Assembly (NCBI GenBank): GCA_016748015.1
Contig: JAAOMT010000630.1
Span: forward strand, 1 to 64,000
Reading direction: 5' to 3'
Length of the DNA stretch: 64,000 bases
Source: Geosiphon pyriformis
Lineage: Eukaryota; Glomeromycota; Glomeromycetes; Archaeosporales; Geosiphonaceae
The translations under genes and the position numbers were made by a program. Below, in pieces: positions 11,640 to 22,020 of the stretch; position 1 is the first letter of the stretch, and each line of letters opens with the position of its first letter. Below the pieces are notes generated by a model, which was not told the DNA's origin, searched no databases, and worked only from the letters and a program-made list of their open reading frames with translations.

Positions 11640-13400
11640 CAATACTAATTAGTTAATCTTAAGTTGCTTATCTTTTTGTGACATTCAAATTGCAAATGTC
11701 TTTGTTTATCACAATAGTGGCATACACATGTTTCCTGCTGCCACTAATGATTGGTTGCCAATACTGAATACAGTTAATTTTGGACATGATTAAAGTTTCT
11801 TTGATTATTGCATCATTGAGAATATTGATAAATTGTCTAATTGTTGTTAGCTAAGTATCCCTCTAATTTCTGATTAATTGATTCACTGAATTGCTTCAAT
11901 TTGGAATCCAAGTCAAATAATCTGTTTATTACTAGATTTATGACTTGGATGTAGTTGGCTTCGAGTTCAGCTGCTTCAAAATTTCTGGCATTTGTAACTA
12001 TGGCTTGAAGATCTGCTGAATGCATTGGGCATATACATTGGAGGATGCTACTATACAGACTTCTAATGAATTGGTTTAGGATTTGGAGTGCTGTGAAATA
12101 ATTGGTCTGTATGGCCTGAATTTGGTGCAGATTTTTGTAGAAACATCCCAAATAAGTGGTGACTGCTTCATTTTCTCCTTGTTTGATAGTGGTAAAAGTG
12201 TTGGCCAATCAGTTAATGCTATTATTATTGCTAAAATATTGTAGGAATACAAGCTTGAAGGCATTGAAATCTTGAGGTTTGTTAACTAAGCTTTGATACT
12301 ATGAGTCAGTGGTATTCTGAAGAAAGTATGGAATGGCTTGTATGGCTCTGACACCATTTTATTTATTGGCTGCAATGGCTTTTTCAACATCATTTAGCCA
12401 CACTTGGGCATTGTTTTCTTTGCCCATAAACTTTTTAAGCTTTGCTATTGGGACATAGGCCATTGGATTCAAGTTTAATTGTTGTTGTTGTTGTTGTGAT
12501 GGTAATTGTTATAGTACAGCAACTGGTGGTAGATTGATGACAATTACTGGTGGTAAGTGTTGTTGATTATTAATGTTGGAATTGGGATCAGTCTGGTTTT
12601 GTGGAGTTTGAAAATTCAGAGTTTCAATTTCCGAATTTTTCAAAATTGGGTTTTGCTGAGTTTAAACATTTGGAGTTTTGATTTTGGGGTTTTTGATAAT
12701 TGGGTTTTGATAGTTGAATTCCTGATTATTGTTTTTCTTTTCCTCTGATTTTATTAATTTCCAAGGACTCACAGTTCCGAAATCTGGTAAAAGTAGTGGT
12801 GATTAAAATCCTGATGGCATCAGCAATTATGATATAAATCTTTTAAAGTAATCACTATAAGTTTCTAGTAATTCTGTTTTCTTTTGTTTACTTTGAAATG
12901 AGAGTCATCCAAATGTTGATGTCACATTTAATGTGAACATGCCTGCTGATAAGATGTTGATGGCACTTTCAGGTGTATAATGGTATAATGGATTAGTTGG
13001 GGATACTATTCTTGTTTTCTTTCATATAGGTGGTTGTATTTTTTAGGGTGTTACTGCTAATGTTTGTAGTTTTCCTTTGCCTTTGTTTGTATAAGTAATT
13101 GGATATCTTTATTGAGTGTAATGTTCAATTTTTTTATTGATTTCAATGAGGATGGTTGTGAAATTATAATTTGCTAGTAAGCTAGTATTTTGGATTAATT
13201 TGTTGTAGAAATTCTCTCTGGCTGAGTTGGTTTCTACTGGTACTCTTAGCAAATATGAGATTTTGATTCTGCTAATAGGTGGTTGTTTGTTAATTCCAAG
13301 TGTTGGCAATAATGTTAAAACAAAGATTTGGCAAATCCTAAATAGTTTGTCCCTATTCTTTCTGGTTCTGTCACTTTTGGATTGTTGTTGTGTTGATGCT
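11640..13400 (-). pseudogene. E2 gag (broken) with intact CCHC knuckle
   Basis: Gag packages the element RNA. The minus strand 13,309-13,109 matches the E3 gag N-terminus (SARENFYNKLIQNTSL). 12,208-11,837 encodes the capsid-like segment (NLHQIQAIQTNYFTALQIL). The zinc knuckle at 11,722-11,681 reads C-HY-C-DKQR-H-LQFE-C, a complete CX2CX4HX4C, whereas E3 has lost its first Cys. A Gln/Pro-rich stretch around 12,480-12,550 is coded by CAA repeats. Multiple stops are present. Confidence 0.8.
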
Positions 13401-13420
13401 GGTTCTCTGTAAAATTATAT

Positions 13421-13436
13421 CTCACAGGAAACACCA
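13421..13436 (-). other. E2 primer-binding site
   Basis: On the minus strand, TGGTGTTTCCTGTGAG lies just inside the 5' LTR. It matches the E3 site TGGTGCTCCCTGTGAG apart from two C-to-T changes. This is the expected position for annealing of a tRNA 3' end. The tRNA identity was not determined. Confidence 0.7.
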
Positions 13437-13438
13437 AA

Positions 13439-14258
13439 TGTTATAGATGATTATTTGAGGTCTCAAAGCAAATAACAAACCCATAACTTGGTGTTTAATT
13501 GATAATATAATGTTGGTTTTTGAAGGTTGTTTTTATCTGAAGGTTTTTGTTGGTTAAGTTCTTTATATAATAGACAGAAATTCAATTGTTGTCTTCCCAG
13601 TAGTCTCTTGGAATTGCAATTCCATCAAATTTTTTTTTAGCATGGTGGCTGGTAATCTGGCAGAGATGCTCTTTTAATAAGCTATTCTTAAATTCTCAAT
13701 ATTATATCCTTCCTTTGGGGTCTTTTACCAGGCTATTCTTAACATTAATAATTCAATATTTAATCCTTTAATCAATTAGTACACAATAAGAAATAACAAA
13801 ATAAAAGAAAAGAAAATAAAAATAAAATAAAATAAATAAGCTAAAACAATAAATATTAGTATTCTGTCAATAGCCATAATCAAAAGCTATTGTTCTAGTA
13901 TAGTTAAGTATCAATTTTTATCAACATAAAGTATTAATAGTGTGAATTGGATTTGAAATATTAATTATTTATTTATTGATATTTGCGAAGTAAAAGATAG
14001 CTTAGATCAAATCTAAACTGAGAGGTCTGTTTTTTCTTCTTTTAATGCTACTGCTATATATACATAATTGATGTTTTATGAGATCACTCACATTCTTAAG
14101 CAATGTGTTATGATTTCTTGAGCAATGCTCATATTGCTAAGCAATGTGCTCTAATTTTCTAATATTACTCCACATTGCTAAACATTGTGCTTATATACTA
14201 ACTACTATTCCCCTATTGGTCTACTATTTTCTATATTTGTTTTTTTTTATGAGTAACA
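13439..14258 (-). repeat. E2 5' LTR (820 bp)
   Basis: On the plus strand it runs from TGTTATAG to GAGTAACA, so on the minus strand it is TGTTACTC...TGTTAC/GTAACA-type as in E1 and E3, with one end decayed. It lacks most of the GGATTCC repeat block seen in the E3 LTRs. It has instead alternating TTGAGCAATG/TGCTAAGCAATG-like repeats at about 14,090-14,190. Confidence 0.85.
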
Positions 14259-15368
14259 CCAGTTAACAAGCTGGTATTTCCCTCTATAGCTTCAATGTTT
14301 GGTGCTACTAGTATTTTCTCTTCAAAAAAAATGGTCAGAAAGACCAAGAGTTCAGAAAAGTGAGGGCAGTCACTTGCCTCTGCTATTGTTACACCGAATT
14401 TTTTTGTGATTCCAAATGAGATCTCAGATAAAATCTCTGTTGTATCATCTGGCACATTATCTAAGATGGACCAAGATCAACTATTGGTTATATTGCCAAA
14501 TATGGTGTCTTCTGACAGATCATCACTGGTTTTAGAAGCAAAACAATTATTTCCTGTTGGATTACTTGTTCTTGGGAACTGGGCTGATTAAATGGAAACT
14601 GAATCATCTTCTCTTCTGGTTTCTGGTGCTGCTGCTAGTGATGCTTGGGAAACTATTGCTAGTTTTCAAAGGTTTGTTGGATGAATGGCCTTTATTTTGA
14701 TGTTTGATGCTACTTTTAAGATCAAATTGGCTCATGTTAAGGCTGTTTTTCAGTTTGTACATGGTTTTTTGGGTGCAAAATTAGTATTGACAGACAATAT
14801 GAAGCTGTTTTATGTGGAGTTTGCTTCTTAAGTGTCTTTAGAGACTGCATTTTTGGTTGAACTTATAAGCTCTGTATGTTTGGTCATCCTCAAAATTGCC
14901 AAGTTCTTGGTAATTCTTGAGTCTGGCTCTCCTTCTGCTACTGTTGTACTGCATAATATGCCTTTGCTGTTAACATTAAGGCAGCTCTCAGTGTTTTTGG
15001 TGTGATTACTTGTGTTGTATTGAAGCCTGTTGGCATTTGGCAGTATGTTGTAATCTATTTTGAAAATTTGGTTGCTGCCACATCTGCTTTCAATTACTGG
15101 TCAGTTTTGGTGGGCAAAAATAGTGTTCAGATTCTTTCTCTTGTGAATCAACAAAAAACAATTGTGTTTCATGATAAGTTTAAGACCAAGTTAGTTAACC
15201 TTCTTTTTGACTGCACTGCTTTTAAAATCAGTGATATGGTTTCTCAAGTTGGTGGTCAAACTTGTTTTATTCCTTGGTCTCCTGATTTTGGTCATCATTT
15301 TTGTTTTGCTCTGATTACATTTGACTTTTAAGCTGATTTGGACTTTGCTGTTATCAAAACTAATATAT
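14259..15368 (+). pseudogene. LINE ORF1-like fragment A (5' half of a split copy)
   Basis: This is homologous to copies C and D. It starts at the PVNKLVF-equivalent codon directly after the E2 LTR and runs through the RNA-binding-like region (ITCVVLKPVGIWQYVVIYFENL at about 15,002-15,070) to SPDFGHHFCFALITFDF. It stops at the E3 LTR, and the continuation is fragment B at 25,440. Frame breaks are at 14,591, 14,832 and 15,331. Its own 5' end is missing because of the E2 insertion. Confidence 0.75.
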
Positions 15369-15480
15369 TGTTACTTATAGAATATAGGAAAATATAGTAT
15401 TATTAGTTAGTAGATATTAGCCAATCAGAAGTAGACGTAGTAAATATGGAATTCTAGGATTCCTCTTAGAGGAATTGCAG

Positions 15481-15582
15481 GATTCCAGGAATTTCAGGAT
15501 TCCCTGATGAGGAATTGCAGGATTCCAGAATTCCAGGATTCCTCTCATCAGAAATCGCAGGATTCCAGAAATTTCAGGATTC
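15481..15582 (+). promoter_or_regulatory. Heat-shock-element-like repeat array in LTR
   Basis: The array is built of repeated TTCC-A-GAA and TTTCAGGA words upstream of a TATA-like site. At 15,563-15,575 the sequence TTCCAGAAATTTC fits nTTCnnGAAnnTTCn exactly, with a partial fourth box. The copy at 15,483-15,495 has GGA in the middle box. The 3' LTR and the E1 LTR carry degenerate versions. Binding by heat-shock factor is an inference from the motif only. Confidence 0.45.
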
Positions 15583-15617
15583 CTATTGCAAGGAATTGAG
15601 GAATTGAGGAATCTTAA

Positions 15618-15634
15618 ATATGTATATATAGCAG
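15618..15634 (+). promoter_or_regulatory. Putative LTR TATA box
   Basis: ATATGTATATATAGCAG lies about 40 bp downstream of the repeat array. The same sequence is kept in the 3' LTR (about 24,841-24,857), in E1 and in the older LTR copies. This conservation in otherwise decayed LTRs suggests it is the core promoter for element RNA. Confidence 0.5.
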
Positions 15635-16218
15635 TAGTATTAGAAACAGAAAAGACAGAATCGATACCACAGAATCCTTAGCCTAGAAACACAATCATTA
15701 AATAAATAATTATTTCATATCTTAATCCACTCTTCACTATCAACACTTCATGTTGATAGTAATTGATACTTAACCACACTAGAACAATAGCTCTTGATTA
15801 TGGCTATTGATGAGATACTAATCTGCAAATCGCCTTGGCTTATTTTTTTAGATTTCTTTATTTTCTTTATTTTCTGTGATTTTGTTATTGTGCACTAACC
15901 AATTGATTGAAAGCACTGATTACTGATGTCAAGGATTGCCTGGTGAAAGACCCCTGCGAGAGGGTAGGACATGTACAGAAGATACGAATTACTTACCAGA
16001 GGATTGCCGGCCACCAAGCCGAGAAAAAAATTAACAGACTTGTGAGTTTGGGAAGCTATGGATAAAACAACTATTAAATCTCTGTCCATTATACAAAAAA
16101 CTTCATCAAAATTTTCAGATACAACACTTTCAGAACATCATTAATGGAAATAGCTTTTGAGCACCAAGTTATGAGTTTGTTATTTGATTTGAGACTCCAA
16201 ATAATTAATTGTAATATT

Positions 16219-16235
16219 TGGTGCTCCCTGTGAGG
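16219..16235 (+). other. E3 primer-binding site
   Basis: TGGTGCTCCCTGTGAGG starts two bases after the LTR end. It implies a primer tRNA ending CCTCACAGGGAGCACCA. The second-family element E4 carries nearly the same site. The primer tRNA was not identified. Confidence 0.75.
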
Positions 16236-16278
16236 TATAATTCTACAGAAAACCAGCACCGACAACATCAAACCAAAA

Positions 16279-18310
16279 GTGGCAGAATCAGAAAACATAG
16301 GAGCAAACCATTTAGGATTCGCAAAATCCCTATTTCAATACTATTGTCAACACTTGGAATTAAACCACAATCATATATCCACCGAATCAGCCTTTAATTT
16401 CTACATCAACAAAAAGATTTCCTCTTTGTTAGGAACATCAGTGAATACTGAATCAGCCAGAGAAACTTTCTACAGAGAATTAATTCAAAATACCAACCTG
16501 CCAACAAATCACAATTTTGCCTCCATCATTACTGAGATCAACAAAGAAATTGAACATCACATCTAACAAAGATATCCAATTACTTATGCCAGTAAAGGCA
16601 AAGGAAAACTACAAATACCAGCGGTAACACCCAAAAAAATACAACCATCCACTTGGAAGAAAACAAGAGTTGAATTACCAACTGCCCCATCCTATTACTA
16701 CACACTGGAAAGGACCATCAATATAATATCAGCAAGTATGTTCACATCAAATGTGATATCAACATTTGAACGATTCCCATTCCAAAGTAAACAAAGAAAA
16801 ACAGATCTATTAGGACCATACAGCGAATATTTTAAGGGATTTAAATTGCGATCATCAACCCCATCAGGAATTTGATTACTGCCGCCTCAACTGGACTTTG
16901 AAACCACTACCCCATGAGAACTATCTGAAGAAGAAGAGGAAGAAGAATCAGAAGATCAAGAATTTACTTACCAAAACCCGATCACTGAAAACTCGGAAGT
17001 TGAAACCCCGAATCTTTAAGCTCAGCAAAATCTAAATCTAGAAAATTCAGAAATTGAAACTCCAAATCATCAAAGACAGAACAATCTAAACTCCAAATTA
17101 TTTAATCAGCAAAACTTACCTCTAGTAATCATTATTGATCAACTGCTGATTAATCCAGTAGCCAAACCCATACAACAGCCATTTCAACTACCACCCCAAC
17201 AACCAGTACAATAACAACCGCTTCAACAGCCACCACAACAACCCAACTTAGATCCAATGGCCTATGCACCAATCACAAAACTTGACAACTTTACCGGTAA
17301 AGAAGACAACATGCAAGTATGGCTGAATGACATAGAGAAAGCCATCACTGTGAATGGATGGAATGATGCCCAAGCACTTTAAGCCATTCCATACTTTCTA
17401 AGGGACACCATGGATGCATGGTATCAAAGTCTAGCTGTCAAACCCAAACCTTTAACAACTTCAAAACAGAATTTGTAAGATATTTCAGCAATAATAATAG
17501 GATCAACAAGTTAGCCAACCTCTTCACTACCATCAAACAAGGAGATACTGAAGCAGTCACCACTTACTTGGAACACTTCTATAGAAACTTGCACCAAATC
17601 CAAGCAATTCAAGCTGACTATTTTACAGCACCACAGATTTTGAACCAATTTATTAGAGGTTTGCACAGTAACCTTCTCCAGTGAGTACACCCAATATATT
17701 CAATTGACCTCCCTACCACAGTTACATACACCAGAGATTTTGAAGCAGCTGAGTTAGAAGCCAACCACGCCCAAGCAGTAAACCTAGTAATGAATAGATT
17801 ATTTGAATTGGATTCCAAATTAAAACAATTCAGTGAGTCAATTAATCAGAAATTAGAGAAATACTTAGCTGACAATTGTGCCATATATCAACCATCACAA
17901 TGATGCAATAATTCAGAAAACATGAATCATTTCCAAAATCAATCATGTTTATTATCCTTAACAGCATCTAGTCCGCTGTGGCAGCCAGAAACACGTGTCT
18001 ACCACAACTGTGGTAAACATGGCCATATTCGAGTTAATTGCCATACTTATAGCAACCAATGATTGGGAAATCAATACAGAAACCCTGATCACCAGTTCCA
18101 AACTCTGAATCATTATTCAAATCAAGATCAAAACCAATATCAAAATACTTACCTGCCAATAATGCAGCAACCAATCTATTAACCTCCAGTTTATCAACTG
18201 CAGCCACCAGCAATTTATCAACAGCAGCCTCCAGTAATTTATCAGCCACAGCCCCAAATAATTTATCAGTTTCAACCATTAATCCAAACACCACTTCAAA
18301 ACTCAGCTAC
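16279..18310 (+). pseudogene. E3 gag (broken)
   Basis: The gag-like product starts MAESENIGANHLGFAKS at 16,279. It contains a Glu-rich acidic patch (about 16,925-16,960), a Gln/Pro-rich stretch (about 17,170-17,250), a capsid-like retrotransposon gag segment (NLHQIQAIQADYFTAPQIL at about 17,590) and a CCHC remnant at about 18,002-18,045. The remnant is Y-HN-C-GKHG-H-IRVN-C, where the first Cys has become Tyr. After it comes a Tyr/Gln/Pro-rich tail. Stops after 16,564, at LLQ*VHP (TGC Cys in E2, so CGN originally) and elsewhere break it. Confidence 0.85.
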
Positions 18311-18311
18311 A

Positions 18312-19001
18312 ATGACATTAGGAAACCTGAGACCCAGAATTGCTCAAAATTGGAGATCAGCAATGGTTGTTTATCAATTGATCTCTAGCTCCTCTCACCA
18401 AAGCTCAGGATTCCGTTCTCGGAATTCGGGTACAGGCACCACCCAAAACCCAAATTTCCAAAACTATTTAAGTCTTCTGGTTACTCCAGAAAATGCCACA
18501 CCCAACAACCAGGAACTCGAACAAACACCTACCAGCAACATCCCACCTGCTACAATCACGGAAGACGAATTTCTGGACACCATTTTTCCATTCGAACTCA
18601 AGAAACTGTTAACCATATCATTATTTAGTGGAGTTGCACTGGAAGAAAAGCCAATTACTGCCATGTACACTAATGTGAAAATTGATGGCCATCTCATCAA
18701 ACTAATTCTTAACAGTGGTTCAGCAGACAGCATTATTACATGACAACTCATAGATCAATTAGGTCGCTGAGTTGATCGAGCTGCTAGCGCCAGAATCATC
18801 ATGGCTGATGGAGCAATCAAGACTCCAATCGGCAAAATTGATAACTTACCAATTGAAATTAATGGCATCATAGTACCAATCAAAGTACTTATCATGGAAG
18901 CCATCCAATACCAAGCTTTAGTTGGTAATAACTGGCTGTCCAAGATAAATGCCACTCTGAACTGGAATACACAAGAGCTTCAATTCAGCCAGAATGGGTA
19001 A
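18312..19001 (+). pseudogene. E3 retropepsin-like protease (broken)
   Basis: This is an aspartic protease expected to process Gag-Pol. The core ends KLILNSGSADSIIT at 18,741. The usual catalytic D of D-S-G is N here and also in E1 and E2. A TGA follows immediately in all three copies. The downstream segment (KTPIGKIDNLPIEINGII to LSKINATLNWNTQELQF) is open from 18,801 to 19,001 and probably completes the protease fold. Confidence 0.75.
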
Positions 19002-20273
19002 CACACGTGAGTACCAGCAATGTGTGGCCACTTCAAGGCTACCAACACCACGGCACCACTAATCAACTTTGAGAAAGAGAAACCAAAACCTATCTGGAAA
19101 GCCTACCAAGTATCGTGAGTTGAAAAAGAGCACAATGAGCTGTCACCAATACTCTCTTGGGACGACAATGGGAAAGGAAAGCAAACAAACAAACTTACCT
19201 GGGAAACCGACAATCTGACTTGGACCAACAATGAACAAAAAAAAGCTTTAAGTTGAAAATGGAACAAAGATAAGGGAAAAGAAAAAGAAAAGGAAGAAGG
19301 AACGCCACCAACTGCTGCTATTTATAATTCCTACAGCCACCACACTCCACAACAATCCAATTATCGATGGCCAAGGCTTGTATGCATCGATTGCAGCAAG
19401 AAACTGTCATCAATGAGCATATGCTGTGGTAACAATGAGGAATACCACACCACAACAAAGTTCTACTGTCATCCATACTTATTCAAATGCTTTGGATGAC
19501 CAAAGAAGCAAGGAAAATGGGATAACCAATCTTGTTTCACTTGTGGGGAGACTCTGCTAGATGAAGGGATGTGAAATGACATCCCAAGATGTGAAGAAAC
19601 ATGCGATGTGTCATGTCAATACACAATTTTAATAAGTGACTGGGTAAAAAAAGGAACTCCAATAGAAGCAGCTTAGAGAAAAACCGTACAGTAACTGGAC
19701 AGTTGTCCACATAACAACGACAAAATTTAGAGAATGGCAATCATCAAAATAGAAGGAGCAACACTCAAAGAGATTAGAGAAATCAAGAACAATCTCCCAG
19801 AGCCCATAGAACTTAACTGGAACCCAGAACCAGTCATAAATTTTTTAGATCTGGAGCAATTCCATGAACATTACCAGGAATTAGCACCCACAAGGGAGGA
19901 ACAGAAGCAATGCTTGGAAGAAATAAACACCAGATTATGTGATCACTGTTTAATTCCATGTGACTTCCAATATTGTGATGAGTGTGACTTCATCTACAAT
20001 CTACTACTACGCATGATTTACACGATCCCTGAGGAAGAGGAACCAATCAACAGCTGTGCATCGAAATCGGAATTAGTTTACAATCCTAATTCAAACTCCA
20101 ACAATGACGACAATGAAAACACCAGTTCCAGCTTCGCACAATGTGGCAATAAAAATATCAATAATTCAGACTCCAATCCTAACTACAAACAATACATTGC
20201 CCTACCAGACCTCTCCAAAGAACAGGAGTTGAAATGGTACAGTGACAATGACAAAGACATCATGCCAGAATGA
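19002..20273 (+). pseudogene. E3 cysteine-rich linker between protease and dUTPase
   Basis: This region is not usual in Gypsy pol. A first cluster (about 19,380-19,630) has CIDC, CC, YCHPY, CFTCGE and CEETCDVSCQY, resembling a multi-site zinc-binding module. A second compact cluster (about 19,937-19,990) reads CDHCLIPCDFQYCDEC. Between them an open stretch starts at 19,734 (KIEGATLKEIREIKNNLPEP). An acidic Asn/Ser-rich spacer follows and ends in TGA at 20,271. I do not recognise the module; zinc binding is inferred from Cys spacing. Confidence 0.65.
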
Positions 20274-20700
20274 GCACATGATACTGATGCAGGGTTTGAT
20301 CTGAGATATTCTGGAAAAGATGTTATCAAATTGGAACCACATTCATGCATCTGTATTGATCTGAAAATAGTGCTGGAAATCCCAGCAACAACAATGGTTC
20401 AACTAGCATCTTGGAGTAGTTTAGCAAAAAGAGGGATTAATATAAGAGGAAGAATAATTGATGCAGGATATGTAGGAAATATTATTGCTATGCTACAAAA
20501 TAACTCAAAAAAGGCCTATATAATAGAGCCAAACAAAAAGATAGCACAGGCAATATTCTTACTATTGGTTAAGATAGCTCAGTTAGTACTAGTGGGAAAT
20601 AGAAAAGAGTTAGGAATAACAGCAAAAGAGATACAGGGATTTGGGTCAACGGGTAGAATAGATGTACCAGTTAATATGGCGGAGGAAAAAATTGTTGGCC
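20274..20700 (+). pseudogene. E3 dUTPase domain
   Basis: All five trimeric-dUTPase motifs can be read in order. Motif 1 is DAGFDLRY (about 20,286), motif 2 is LASWSSLAKRG (normally RSS, so Arg to Trp), motif 3 is GRIIDAGYVGNI with the catalytic Asp and the Tyr, motif 4 is KIAQAIFLLL, and motif 5 is GFGSTGR (about 20,638). The domain hydrolyses dUTP, which would limit uracil in the cDNA. It is fused upstream of the reverse transcriptase in one reading frame from 20,331 to 21,446. Activity is doubtful because of the motif 2 change and the TGA just upstream. Confidence 0.85.
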
Positions 20701-22020
20701 AAAGAGAAATTATCTCAACCAGTCAAGCTATTTCCATTCCACCATATAGTCAGTACATGTTAGCAATAGAAAGGAAGAAAAAGAAACAAGAACAGATTTT
20801 TGAAGCTGAAGCAAACCTTTGTGAATCAGGAGAGATTGGGCTGATCAATCTTTACATACCAGCCAAAAGCTATAGCCACATAAAAATTTCCATCTACAAC
20901 AACACTGGCAATGTCATCAACATACCAGAAAAAACCACCATCGGATATTTAACCACAGAAATAGAAAACCAACCACCAAACCCCATTTCAGACTTTCCAC
21001 AACTTTGTGGATATGTTGACATTACATTACAAACAATCTATGAACGAGACAAATGTTATTTGCTCCAACCAGAACAATTGGAACAAATGAACATGGGAAA
21101 CTTAGATCCACTCCAACATATGCAGCTCAAGATGTTGCTCAACAATTTCAATAACATCTTTGCCAGCAAAAATGAGTTTGGCCGAACTGACATCATCCAG
21201 CATCAGATCAAAACTGAAAATACAATGCCAATCAAACAAAGAGCATACAGAGTGCCACCAGCCAGCCACAAGATCATTTGTCAAGAGATAAACCAAATGC
21301 TTGACAATAGGCTAATTCAATCATTAATAAGCCTATGGTCATTACCAGTAATACTTGTCCATAAAAAAAATAGGAAAATCCAATTTTGTGTGAACTACAG
21401 GAAACTCAACAGTGTAACTTGTGGAGACAGCTATCCAACTTTATGAATACAAGAATTATTTGACACTTTTGGTGGAAACAAATAATTCTCAACATTAGAC
21501 TTGGATAGTGGTTATTGACAAGTAATCATGAATCCAGCTGACAAAGAGAAGACAGCATTCACCACTAGAGAAGGGAATTTCGAATTTGAAGTGATGCCAT
21601 TTGGCTTAACCAATGCTCCAGCCACTTTTCAATGGCTAATGAAAATTGTTTATACTAGCTTATTGTAGAAATCAGTAGTTGTATACTTGGACAACACCAA
21701 TGTATTCTCAAAAACGTTTGATGATCATTTTCATCATCTTCAACAAGTGTTCGAAAGACTAAGAAGAGCAGGACTAAAGTTAAATGCAACAAAGTACTTC
21801 TTCAGCAAGACAGAACTAAAATTCTTAGAACACATAGTCAGCAAAGACAGCATCAAAATAGATCCAGAGAAAATAGAGATAGTAAAGAACTTTCCAGTGC
21901 TGACTAATATGACAGAACTGAAATCATTCTTGGGATTTGCCAACTACTATCGACGTTTTATCAAGAACTTTTTCAAGATAGCGCAGCCATTCAACCAACT
22001 GCAAAACAAAAATACAAAAT
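20701..22020 (+). pseudogene. E3 reverse transcriptase (broken)
   Basis: An N-terminal linker (IVGQREIISTSQAISIPPY, then a beta-rich stretch) leads to [39 protein letters not shown] and YLDNTNVFSK. The second catalytic Asp of YLDD is Asn, while E1, E2 and E4 keep it. Stops are at 21,444-21,446 (expected Arg), 21,526-21,528 (GY*QV, expected Trp) and 21,666-21,668 (LL*K, Trp in E1). Confidence 0.9.

Larger units (their letters stand above)
7658..14258 (-). mobile_element. Ty3/Gypsy retrotransposon E2, 3'-truncated, degenerate
   Basis: This is a minus-strand copy of the E1/E3 family. Reading on the minus strand from 14,258 it has a 5' LTR, primer-binding site, gag, protease, cysteine-rich linker, dUTPase and reverse transcriptase. 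It stops abruptly inside RNase H at 7,658, where the E1 3' LTR begins. Integrase, extension and 3' LTR are absent. At 14,258/14,259 the LTR abuts LINE ORF1 sequence (fragment A), so E2 itself inserted into that LINE. Confidence 0.85.
15369..16216 (+). repeat. E3 5' LTR (848 bp)
   Basis: It starts TGTTACTTATAG and ends AATTGTAATA (ancestrally GTAACA). It is 41 bp longer than the 3' LTR. The extra length is one additional GGATTCC-type repeat unit (around 15,543-15,583) that carries a perfect three-box heat-shock-element-like sequence. A TATATATA site follows at 15,621-15,630, and the T-rich segment near 15,845-15,880 could hold the polyadenylation region. Confidence 0.9.
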
